Shown in pieces: positions 34,369-44,411 of a stretch of 64,000 nucleotides of DNA. Source of the stretch: Amyelois transitella (lineage: Eukaryota; Arthropoda; Insecta; Lepidoptera; Pyralidae); assembly GCF_032362555.1 (NCBI RefSeq), contig NC_083518.1, positions 3,670,501 to 3,734,500 on the forward strand, read 5' to 3'. The notes below the pieces were generated by a model that was given only the letters and a program-made list of their open reading frames with translations, had not been told where the DNA came from and made no database searches. Within the stretch, counting starts at the first letter, position 1. Every line of letters starts with the position of its first letter. The position numbers were made by a program, and so were the translations under genes.

Positions 34369-34606
34369 GAATATATACGGGACAAATTACACAGATTGAG
34401 TTAGCCTCGAAGTAAGTTCGAGATTTGTGTTACGAGATACTAACTCAACGGTACTATATTTGATAATAAATACTTATATAGATAAACATCCAAGACTCAG
34501 GCCAATCAGAAAAAGTTCTTTTCTCCTAATGTCCTGGCCGGGATTCGAACCCGGGACCTCCGGTGTCACAGACAGTGCGTACTACCGCTGCGCCACAGAG
34601 GCCGTC
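34369..34606 (-). mobile_element. tRNA-derived SINE, full length
   Basis: Minus-oriented copy. The head has the A-box-like TGGCGCAGCGG and the B box GGTTCGAATCC (seen as ggattcgaacc on plus). The body contains gattggcctgagtcttggat, atctcgtaacaca and cgaggctaactcaatctgtg, and the end is cccgtatatattc. Same element as 45643-45893 in the opposite orientation. RNA polymerase III SINE mobilised by a LINE partner; non-coding. Confidence 0.9.
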
Positions 34607-34869
34607 GCCACATTGGTACGAATACATTGCCGGGGAAGGATTTGAATTTGTGTCTCAACTTTACACACGTAAAACAAAATTAACCACGTATCGGGAACCT
34701 TAACGCTTTGACTACCGACGCTCTAAGATTTCTGCCTATAAAACAGATATCTGACAGTATTTAGCCAGATCTATGTCTGTGTAACTTTCATTGGACGTTT
34801 TCTATTCAGACCGCGACGGTCATTTTTAAAGATGAAATAAAACCTTCAAAATAACTGTTGACCCCTGAT

Positions 34870-36296
34870 CTAAGGAATCTCTAAGACCATGACGGAAAGC
34901 GCGTCATGAGGAGGGTCCACTTTGAAAATAGGGTGCCCGGCGTCGTCGCAGTACTCGGCATAGCGGATCTTGCGCAGCTCCCGGAGACCAAGGCTGCTGC
35001 AGATCCTTTGGGAGAAGCAGCCGGTCGCGTCCACTTTGAATAGCTGGAATTAAAGAAAATAATTATTATTTTCCGTGCTGTATAGTTTCCGGCATTTTGG
35101 AATGAAAATGCAATCAAAAGATGAAATGATTCTATCACTTCATTCCTTTCAAAGATGTTTAAAGACTAATACCTACTGGTAGTAATAAGCATATTTATTT
35201 AATTCCATTTTGAGCTATTAGCGAAGAATAAAGTATTTGCTGTTCATTTCTACTGTTTGTTCAATTCAAACAATGCGACAAAGATTCTTCTTTATGTCGA
35301 CATGGGGTGGCAATTTGTAACTCTCTGAATCCTAATTATAAATGGGCTTCAAAAATGTTTAATAACTATTGGCTCAAAGAGTTGATGTGTGTATCCAAAT
35401 ATTGTATAAAAGTATTTGTAGTAAGTACGTACATATTAAAATTAATATAAAGTCAGACTCTAAAGGCAATATAAAAACATACCTTGAAACCTTTCTGAAC
35501 GGCCGTTTCTATGCTTCTCCTCATAAGTTCTTTGGCCAGTCCCCTTCCCCTGGCCTGTTCTGATACAGATATGATCCTGCACTCCAGAATCTTGTCCACT
35601 TCATAGGTCCCGAACAAATCCAGATCTCGGCTGACAGTGTAGAGTATGGTGAAGATCTTATTGTACTTCTCATCGGAAGACTGCTGAATTTTCTCGATTG
35701 ACTGCTCGATGTCTCCTGGTCATAAGATCCCGTTCAGCGCCACACCAAGGACCTGGAATTATAGATTTTTTTTTATATAAACAAAATAAGCAACATATTT
35801 TTGTTTATGGGTGAGTGAGATTCATCTGTGTTTGACAATCCATCCATCTCGGACAGCGTGACTTCTTTGACAAGTGGTTCAATTTGCGTGCCCTCCGCCT
35901 GTCGATATCAGTTTAGGCTATTTAAGATTCGGCAGAATATTGGACTCAATACGACATATCAGCCATATTGACCCAACCTTTTAAAGCTTTATGGAGTTGC
36001 CCCTGTTTACGAAGCCTTATATCTTCATCCAGGATCTCGTCAGCAGATAATGCCTTTTTTTCTTATCATCAGGTATATTCAAAATGTGTTGGACTCACCA
36101 CGTCACCTTCCACAACAGCAATGGACATCCCATCAGCCATGGTGGCAGTACAAAGTCTCTCTAGGGCCGCGTGGGGCTGCCCCCTTTCACAGAGCCCCAC
36201 AGCCTTGTTCAGGGGCTCGTCTGCGAAGAAACTGTCCCGGAGGTGCTGCAGGACTCCCTCCGACATGTCCGGGGTTATTGTCACGAAACGCATCAT
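34870..36296 (-). pseudogene. Arylalkylamine (dopamine) N-acetyltransferase gene with an in-frame stop
   Basis: Insect aaNATs transfer acetyl from acetyl-CoA to dopamine, serotonin and other arylalkylamines, in cuticle sclerotisation and amine inactivation. Three phase-0 exons: 36296-36099, 35752-35483 and 35043-34870. The frame encodes MMRFVTITPDMSEGVLQHLR, DSFFADEPLNKAVGL, VLGVALNGIL, then TGA (35720-35722, codon 77) where relatives have Arg (LRPGD). It continues PGDIEQSIEKI, the GNAT acetyl-CoA loop EQARGRGLAKELM, KVDATGCFSQRI, SLGLRELRKIRYAEY and VMVLEIP before the true stop (213 codons). A CGA-to-TGA change explains the stop. All splice sites and the rest of the frame are intact, so loss is recent, polymorphic, a sequencing error, or the stop is read through. 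An intron precedes the ATG; a non-coding first exon may be at 39.56 kb. Confidence 0.82.
35955..36053 (-). pseudogene. Decayed duplicate of the first aaNAT coding exon
   Basis: Lies in intron 1 of the aaNAT gene, same strand, about 50 bases from the real exon. Its minus-strand reading LSADEILDEDIRLRKQGQLH, KALKGWVNMADMSY aligns with the intact exon's FFADEPLNKAVGLCERGQPH, AALERLCTATMADGMS, and then reaches a stop. An old tandem duplicate of part of an aaNAT gene; not expected to be used. Confidence 0.6.
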
Positions 36297-37494
36297 CTCT
36301 GGAAAAATTTAGTAAGCTTGATTTAATAAAGAAAATCAATGGCAATTGCATGAAGTATTTGAAAGAAATATTTACTGTAAACGTGAATATTTACGGCTGC
36401 AGATGCAATATTAAAGTCACTGAACTTTCCTAAATTGTAAGCCTGACTGACACGCTTGGTTTCATACAAATGGGTGAACTTCCAGTATCTAGCTATATAA
36501 ATGTCGGTCGATGTATCTATTGAATAAGGGCACGTCTGAGGTCAAGGTCCTATTGGGCGGGTATTGAGCCGGGAGCCGAGCCCCTGTCGTCAACACGTCC
36601 TAATCTATCACCGGTTTTATTTCATTTCTCGACTTTATGAGATTGTTCGAAGGTTTCTATGGTACGTTTGGTGCCTGTTATACACGGGTCTATGTTGGAT
36701 ACCATACGTTTTTTTAGCATAATTATCGTAGCTCATAACGTCTTACATATGAAAATTTATGCCAAACGATGACTTTTACAATAAATTATGACTACTATTT
36801 TCGCACTCGTCCACAAGAGTGAGCAGTGGCTTTAAATGTTAATTGTAGGTACATAATAATTTACGTACTAATGTTAGTATTGATTTAATAATAATAACAT
36901 CATCATTAGTACCTACCCTGTATTAATTGATATGAATTTACACAATAAAGGCTTCTATGCCAGTGAAAGCTACATCATATTATGTTTTCCAACGACATCA
37001 TAGTAAATTAATCAGTTTCTCGCCGGGTCGTTGGGCACAAGGTCGTTTCGGGGAAGGCACACAAAACAACGTGGCGGGGAATACTATGACAAGGCTTAGT
37101 AGGTTGTGTTTATTTATGTGCTAGCTTTGGCTAATAGCTAGCGTGGGAATTTCCAGCAAAAAAAGCTTTTTGAAGCCTCCTTTTGTCTGTCTCCGTGCCA
37201 AATATCATCAGATTAAATCCAGTTCATTACTTAAAAACAAATTGGCATACCACAAAGTAGGTGAATACGGAATTAAGGTTTGTTTCAGGAGACTCCTGAA
37301 CCGAGAAGAAAGGCCTTATTTATTTTCCATTAAAAAAAAATATTTTGTAGTAGAGCACCTTTTTTTCTATTTTTCATGATAAACAAATTAATCTGACACT
37401 AACTTTAAAACACTCATAATCATCATGGTCATCAGGGTGACCAAGTGGTGCTCGGTGGACAACCATATAATAATTTTTGTAAAAAAAAGAGAAC

Positions 37495-37640
37495 CGCTGC
37501 CAATCGATATCCTCTTTTTTTTGAAGTCGGTTAAATTTCTTAAACTTTCTCTTAAGTGTAATAAACACTTTCCTGAAAACCGCATTAAAATCGGTTCAGC
37601 GAAACCCGAGATAATTGCACATACAAACAAAGAGACCTAC
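37495..37640 (-). repeat. LINE/SINE-like repeat fragment
   Basis: Reverse complement of the type at 6190: caccgattt/cgcattaaaatcggttcag region, ttacacttaagagaaag in the minus sense, then a T/A-rich end (ttttttttgaagtcggttaa). Confidence 0.55.
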
Positions 37641-38360
37641 ATACAGAAAAACCTTATAAAATATTAAAAACGAAGAAAAACATTAAAACCTTACAACATT
37701 TTCAAGAACGCCAGTAAAAATATATATAAATATACAATATCAAAGGCTCTTACGATTTCGTTGAAATTTTTAACAGTATAGGATAATCAAAATTTTCAGA
37801 AACACATTCTACAAAAACAAACCTAGGTATATTCTTTCTGCATTAAAAATGTGACCTTGGCATAACTATCTACAAACTTGTGCGTGCAAATTCTTCGTAA
37901 GTAGGTACCTCATTGGCATCGTCTCCTTATTGAAGAGGGTTTGTCAGGGAGGCAGTGAGGAATGCGGCCCCCGCGGTCCCCGCTTCAAGCCCGACCCATT
38001 ACGATGAAATTTTTGACAAGGCCACCCAATCCATATTACTTTCGCGTTCATAAATTATTTGTAAAGATTCGAGATTGTTATTAAAATTATAATTAATTCT
38101 AACGCTTTTCTATATTGGTAAGGCAGTATCTATAAAATGCCAATAATGAAAATCAGTTAATGCCGGGAAATAAACGACCTTTTATGACCACCAGAACCTT
38201 TCGTGAGTGATATTTTTTTAGAAGCGGTAAGAAATTATCGGTCTTACTTTGGAGCTAACTCAAATTGTGAAATAAGTACCTTTTATATTCATTTTTCTAT
38301 GCTTTCAGGCTCCAGCTTTATTGCAAATTACTGGGAGTGAAATTAAAAGAGAGAAATTGC

Positions 38361-38443
38361 TACGAGTGCTACGAGTCCACACTTCTACGAACATTCGGCG
38401 CTACGAGTTTACAGTGCTACGAAAGTATACGAGTAATGCTACG
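38361..38443 (+). repeat. GCTACGA short-motif array
   Basis: Seven GCTACGA-like units (variants tctacgaa, tatacgag) within about 85 bases, spaced irregularly. The same motif, inverted, is at 28951-29016. Confidence 0.6.
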
Positions 38444-38540
38444 ATTCAAAAACACACCATATATACAAAGCCCTTGTACCTACAGAATTTTGTCAAAAGT
38501 ATATTTTTATAACAGTACCTATATGTATCCCTTACAAAAT

Positions 38541-38605
38541 TCAAATATTTTCGAATCTTTTGACTCTGTGTACCCCACAGAGTCAAAAGACTCGAAAATA
38601 TTTGA
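38541..38605. repeat. Hairpin with 30-bp arms
   Basis: tcaaatattttcgaatcttt... pairs with ...aaagactcgaaaatatttga with one mismatch around a 5-base loop. The right arm is the start of a family A copy (38580-38640, caggttcagctgaatgg, attgagattcag), so the left arm is an inverted duplication of it. Confidence 0.8.
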
Positions 38606-39563
38606 AGGCCAGGTTCAGCTGAATGGAATTGAGATTCAGATAGACGCAGGTAGGTAGTGCCTGGTATCCTTACATAAATGAATTTGTGTTTAATGATATA
38701 AAAAATCAAACAATACCAAACCAAAAGAAAAGGCTTATAAAATATATTTTACGACTTTTTTCAAGATTTACGAGAAAGTTAACACGAAAAAACCAAGGGT
38801 GCATAAATTGCTGTAGGTCACGCTACGAACGCTTGGATCTTTAAAAAATATTCCAAAATTAAGCCCATGTTACGTTGGAGGTCGTTTTTTTCTTATTAAC
38901 ATACACTACCTATATGAGTGTATGTCAAAAAGAAAAATCACCACCTTATCTCTTACGGGATAGACAGGGCCCACCATCTCGAAAAAAACTGAAAAGCCAC
39001 GTTCAGGTTTATAATTATTATTTTTTTTTCAGTAGCTTTTCTTCCCGTGAAGGTTAAAGTCGATGAACTGTGCTACTAAGATTTTGCATTTGTTGAAATT
39101 GGTACATCAGAGTTTTTTTTCTTCAGTCCACAACGAGCTTACTGTAATTTTTGTATTCAAGATTCTGTCTTTTCCATTAGCAACAGAAGCGTGATAATAT
39201 ATTTCTGTAAAAATATTTCAATAACTTATGCCTTTAAAAATTAAGTGTATCAAAGAAACCTTCCGAGCGCAGGTTTCATAACAGAAATAAAGTCTCAGTT
39301 CTGAGCCAAAATCAAATATCGTCGAGCATCAGCACTTCATAAAACGAATGCTCGCAATGCCTCGAATTATTCAGCTTCCACCAATGAACGATGGACAATA
39401 CCACTATTCAGTTCTATAGCCATACATACATCCACTTTTATTACTTAACCTTATATTAAAAAACGATCACTATGTGACCAGTTAAGTTTAACGTATTTTT
39501 GAGTAATAAATCTAGTTGTATTTATAGTAATGTAGTAGTGAAAAGGTTGTAAGTTGAACTTAC

Positions 39564-39600
39564 CGCGTACGCCGCCCACGACCGTCCGCTGCGCACTGAT
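39564..39600 (-). promoter_or_regulatory. Candidate first exon with Inr and splice donor, GC-rich
   Basis: Minus strand: TCAGTG (Inr-like, A at about 39597) lies in a GC-rich patch, followed by ggacggtcgtgggcggcgta and cgcg|gtaagt (donor at 39563). It points toward the aaNAT gene 3.3 kb downstream, whose first coding exon is preceded by an acceptor. No TATA box. Plausible but unproven non-coding first exon. Confidence 0.35.
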
Positions 39601-39604
39601 AAGG

Positions 39605-42600
39605 CGGCCGCCCTGGCGTCGCGCGCCCCTTCCCGTCAAAGAATATTTTAACGTAGAAACGCAATTAAACTCCTCAGGGTTTAATAGACTGCCTGTTACT
39701 TTACTAATGTTAATGTATCGAAATTCATTAATATGGGACATTTCAACATCACTTGATAATGTTATATCTTTTGATTAGCAGTTTATTTTCAATTGCATAT
39801 ATCATATTATCATTTTTTAAACCAGGCTTCGCACTAGGTATCTAATCTTACATACCTACCAAAGAAGACACTGATTGACTGACTGTAACTACGTGGATGC
39901 ACTAAAAGATTTTCCAAAATTCCCGCCTGAATGTAATTTACTTATCTTTTACGCGGACGTACAGAACTGGACGTCTGCGAAGTACAAAAACATATCTTAG
40001 TACAAGAGTAATCTTTTGGTGGTTTAACTGTACATTATACTTTAGCTAAATAATGATAGAGGGGTTGTCTATGAAACGCTGCTCTCACTTTATCATTGTC
40101 CTGAATTAGAAAGTTATCCAATTCCCTATATTCGCTGTCCGCTCTGAACATGACAGACATAGTTATATTCTATTAGTGGTACGCATAGTAAGTACAAAAC
40201 GAAGTTACAAAGCCTCTTGTTAGAGTTCAAATTTAACACACACACAAAACTTTTCTCATTTCAAGTAAATATACCTATGTAAATAGGTACTTATTGTGGG
40301 ATTGGTGCAAAGAAATATATTTAGACTCTGCCTCTCGGTGTGATTTTATGTATGGTGATATAAGGAGAAAAAACATTATTTTGAGATAAGTGAACTCAAT
40401 CAAACATTTCGCCCTACTTCACTAAGAACTATGAAATGGCGAAAATCTCAACAGGATAGCCATAGAAAATGAAATAATATAGTATTACAACAATCGATCA
40501 GTAGACTATATTAGCCAGCGATAAATTCTGAAATTGTACATCGATTAGTTACTGTTTAAATATACGAGTATGTATAGATGGCTATAAGATGGATAGCTAG
40601 GTAGAACGTAAATAATTCCATAAGTACCTCATGTCTTCAATAAGTAGTTTCCTAGACGGCGCTCTCTTTTGTCGAGTGTACTTGAAATGAATTGTTCCAC
40701 TTTGTCCCACCAGCCAAAAATAGTCAAAAATACAATATGATTACCTAAATCTATACGAGTATTATGCACAAAATGATAGTGCCGACTCTATAGTTTAGAC
40801 TGGGCGCTGATGAGTCAGCCAGCCTTGTTCTTTGGTATAAATAGGTATAGTTTTCACTATTATTCTCTCAGTGGTACCAACCTAAAGCTTTTGACCCACT
40901 TTACCACGGGTATGGCCTTCTACTGTTCCTAAGTCCCCAGTAAATAAAGACGTAGGTATAAGTCACTATCTGGCGGACAGAAGCTATCCCCAAATAAAAG
41001 TTCTTTAGACGTATGTTAAGGAATAGTAACTTAACCATACGATACGGTATAAGTACATGTGGTTCAAAGGCGAAAACTCCACTACGCCAAGCAGACTAAA
41101 TTTACGTTTTTACCTTTTAATTTCAGTTTGTTTTTAGGGGGAGAACACACCAAATCAAATAATTTATTTGTAAAAACCTTATTTTAAACAAGGGGACATT
41201 CCCACCGTAAATTTAGTGGAGTAGTTTCCACTTTGAAGTTAGACGTTCTACTTTGTCCCATCAGTGGGACGACTGAAGAAGGGTCAGAGTGGAATAATCC
41301 CTTGGAACTACATTTATACATCTGAACGTGACCCAATAAGAAAACTGCGAGATTACGGGCGGGGGATGAAAGGACATCCGTTATCGGTAAATAATATTCT
41401 GTAGCTTGAATTAACATCAATAGAAGAAGAATCCCAAGCGTATTTTTATTCGTTAAACAGGATATAGTATATATACACGTCTTTATTCCCACGCAGTAGG
41501 CAGAGCTAACATTCTCAGAAAGACTGAAAGACCACATTGGTTTAAGTATTTACCAGTAATTACGAAATACTACTACTATATGGAGCATCATAAATTTTCA
41601 TATTCAAGAGACATGTAACTAGGTTTCTACTTTATTTCTTGTAGTGAGTCGTGAGTGAGAGTTACGGCATATTCTCCCTAATACCTAAATAAGGTTTTAA
41701 AATATCTTCTATCACATGTCACTATTTCGTCGTAGGTATATTATTCAAATTTCTACAAATTAACGACCGACGATTACAAAATAAGACCATAAGGAAGTGT
41801 GGGTGTACAGACCTAGCACAATAAAAAAATATTTCTCAGCGCTTAGAACTTTTCCAAGATTTTATTTAATTTTATAAGAAGTTTTGCCTGAGCTAGGTTA
41901 CAGACAAATGCTAAGCGGTCGGCCAACGCGATTTTTTAAAATTTTGATGTGGTGTTTGTCAATTCTTATATTCATTCCTGTTTGAGGTTATGGGAATAGA
42001 TAGAAATACAGCGTTATTAATCGGTAAATCAGGCCATAATTACACATTCACAAAATGAAACAGTCACAACTTTGTGGTAAAATATTATATTCTGCAATTA
42101 TTTCACATAACACAAGCATACAACAACAAAAAGGGTATATCGCAGTATACATAAATAAAGCGTAGTTCTATTCTACAGTGTTAAAGACACAAAACTAAAG
42201 GAAACAATACTATTGTGCCCTCCGTGCTATTGTGAACAGTCACGATTACTTCATGATGACAGGATCCCTAAATACTTATATACAAAGTACCAGCAAAGAC
42301 CAACTCGCATAGCAGTTCTAAAACTTTTAAGCCACGTTAACTGTAAAATACTCTTTTAAAAACACGTACAGTCTGCTGCAGATGCCGACAAACTAAATTA
42401 CATTTTGGCAGAATTGTATTTTTACTGTTTTTAAGTAAAATAAATTGAAATAAAAAAAGATAAACTTGCTCTCCCACCTTAGGGTTTTAATTTTTATGAA
42501 CTAAAGTCATTTTTATCTGCAGGTGACTATACAAATCACTATTGCACACTAAAATGTATTAGCACAAAACAAGGAACACCTTGTAGGTATAAATCTTTAG

Positions 42601-44400
42601 GCGGTTAACTAAATGCAACTAACTTTGGAACTTCATTTCAACATCTATTAACTCACGGGGTTTAAACATTTAAAAAATTTAAACTATACTGCTAATCTGT
42701 GTATCACTGGGAGTTAAAATGTGTTCCAAACTCGAATAATGGTATAATCAACACCATTTTTATATGCTGATACATAACTGAGCCTAATAACATGTCATGA
42801 TCATGACAATATTATAAAACGAATGAGTGAAAATCAATAAATTAATTTACTATTCAAGATACTTAACAAAACTTTGTACATAGTAATTTGCCTCATTATG
42901 TTTAAGTATTTTATTCCCTTCATTTTTAATATAATTTGTAAAGTAAAGCTCGGCTTACAACAAATCCTATGAAATTGCGCTAGTTTTGTGAAATCCTCAA
43001 AATGTTTCTAGCTATTTATTTTGCAACACATCTGACAAAAATTATTAGTTTACTGATGAGTAAAGAAATAGAAATATTAAGGCACATAGTGTTTCCAATT
43101 CCAAAAATTGAGTGTACCGGCTGGGCGATAAATCGTTGAATATAAATTATATTATACAACTATTCGATACAAAGTCAATATCTTTATAGAAATTGTAGTA
43201 AACTTTTATTTCAATGACACAAAACTATTATAATTATATAATGGCGGCAGTTTTTATTTCGAAAGATAATTCTTCCGTCGTTAAACTTTTTTCAAAGCAG
43301 CCTTCAATGTAAGTAAGTATACTTATCTACTTAGCATAAAAGTAAATACAATTTTGATCAGTCTAAGAAAACGAATAAAATACCTAGTACTTATTTACTT
43401 AGTTCTTAAAAGTTTACATTTTAAGATATATTGTAAATAAGGCATTCCGACGACTTGGATACTTATTTACACTAAGAGAACTTCGTTAAGTTAAACTGTA
43501 AAAATTGGACGATAAATGTTTGAAAATAAATTACAAGCCCGCTGATAACTGAAGGAAGGGAATGGATTGTATATTCTTCATTCTTTTACATACATATAGT
43601 CACGTCTATATTCATTGCAGGTAGACTGAGCCAACCGACATGAAAAGACTTTTAAGCCACGTTAACTGTAACATACTCTTTTATTTATTATTTTACATCA
43701 ACTTGTATGCAATCAAGCGTTGTCCCTGGAAAAATGAAGCGAAAGGAAGTTCTGTAAGCAAGCGCCTTTTCGACATAGTGCAAGTGCAAACAGTTTTTTT
43801 TAACATCAATAAGCGCCATAGACTCCGTCGCCACACTGTCGTGGTTCGATTCCTTCTGTTTTCAAAGATATTAATAGCGTAGTGATGTATTGTATTGGTA
43901 TGTAAATAAAACTTAGTATGGGCCTTTGAATATTGAATGTTTACTTATATTATTATTAAGATTGCGCCATGCTCAATCTGATTCGCATTAAGAACTTATA
44001 ATTTTCAAACTAATTAAAATCGTGTACATAAATATATAGCCTCTAATTTAAAATCTAGTAACTATATTCGAGTTATCACAAAAAGTGTTCATTAAACACA
44101 TCATATTTTTATAACACATATTCACAGCTAAATTATATTATTTATCATTTTCATTAATTGTATTTTAAATCATTATACTACCTAACGTTTATACATAAAT
44201 ATAATCACGTATCTGTCCCTTACTGAGAAGACAGAGCCAAATATTCGAAAAGACTGATAGGCTATGTCCAGCTGTATGACTTAATGATGGAATTAGATTC
44301 AAATAGAGACAGGTTGCTAACCCATCGCCTAAAAGAAGAATCTTAAGTCCATTAGCCTTTCCCTTCTTTTTTTAAAACTAATGTTATTAACATATTTACC
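39605..44400. other. Gene-free region between the aaNAT and zinc-finger genes
   Basis: AT-rich. Contains diverged family A pieces (41465-41545, 43585-43665, 44194-44370) and a ~35-bp similarity between 42322-42360 and 43650-43685. The frame at 41184-41537 (minus) has no recognisable domain and begins in a family A fragment; not called. A B-box-like ggttcgattcc at 43844 has no tRNA around it. Confidence 0.5.
44194..44370 (+). repeat. Dispersed family A repeat, partial
   Basis: tacataaatataatcacgta, aaagactgataggctatgtc, agacaggttgctaacccatc, ccattagcctttcccttc. Lies just downstream of the zinc-finger gene. Confidence 0.75.
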
Positions 44401-44411
44401 AACAAAAATTG

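Larger units (their letters stand above)
27700..34860. other. Gene-free region between the ligand promoter and the aaNAT gene
   Basis: AT-rich, with family A copies, paired hairpins at 32.1 kb, a TCGTAGC-rich patch, a GC-rich patch at 29.57-29.74 kb and a SINE at 34.4 kb. RTE-end scraps (ttccgcggcttcgccggcgc at about 31875; gaagtcacgggcaatagctag at about 28765) are present. The open frames are short and repeat-derived; none looks like a gene. Confidence 0.5.
36313..39560. other. Long 5' intron or intergenic region upstream of the aaNAT exons
   Basis: No exon recognised. Repeats: a reverse copy of the 6.2-kb LINE-like fragment at about 37495-37640, GCTACGA units at 38361-38443, a 30-bp-arm hairpin at 38541, and a diverged family A fragment at about 38940-39008. 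Confidence 0.45.

Noticed and set aside
37145-37154. GGGAATTTCC kappa-B site
   Set aside because: A perfect match by sequence, but 13 kb from the IKK gene, in repeat-like intergenic DNA; expected by chance.
41184-41537. 117-codon minus-strand open frame
   Set aside because: Begins in a family A fragment, has no domain, and no flanking exons were seen.
43844-43854. Perfect tRNA B box (ggttcgattcc)
   Set aside because: No A box or acceptor-stem pairing at the right distance; not a tRNA gene. At most a SINE scrap.
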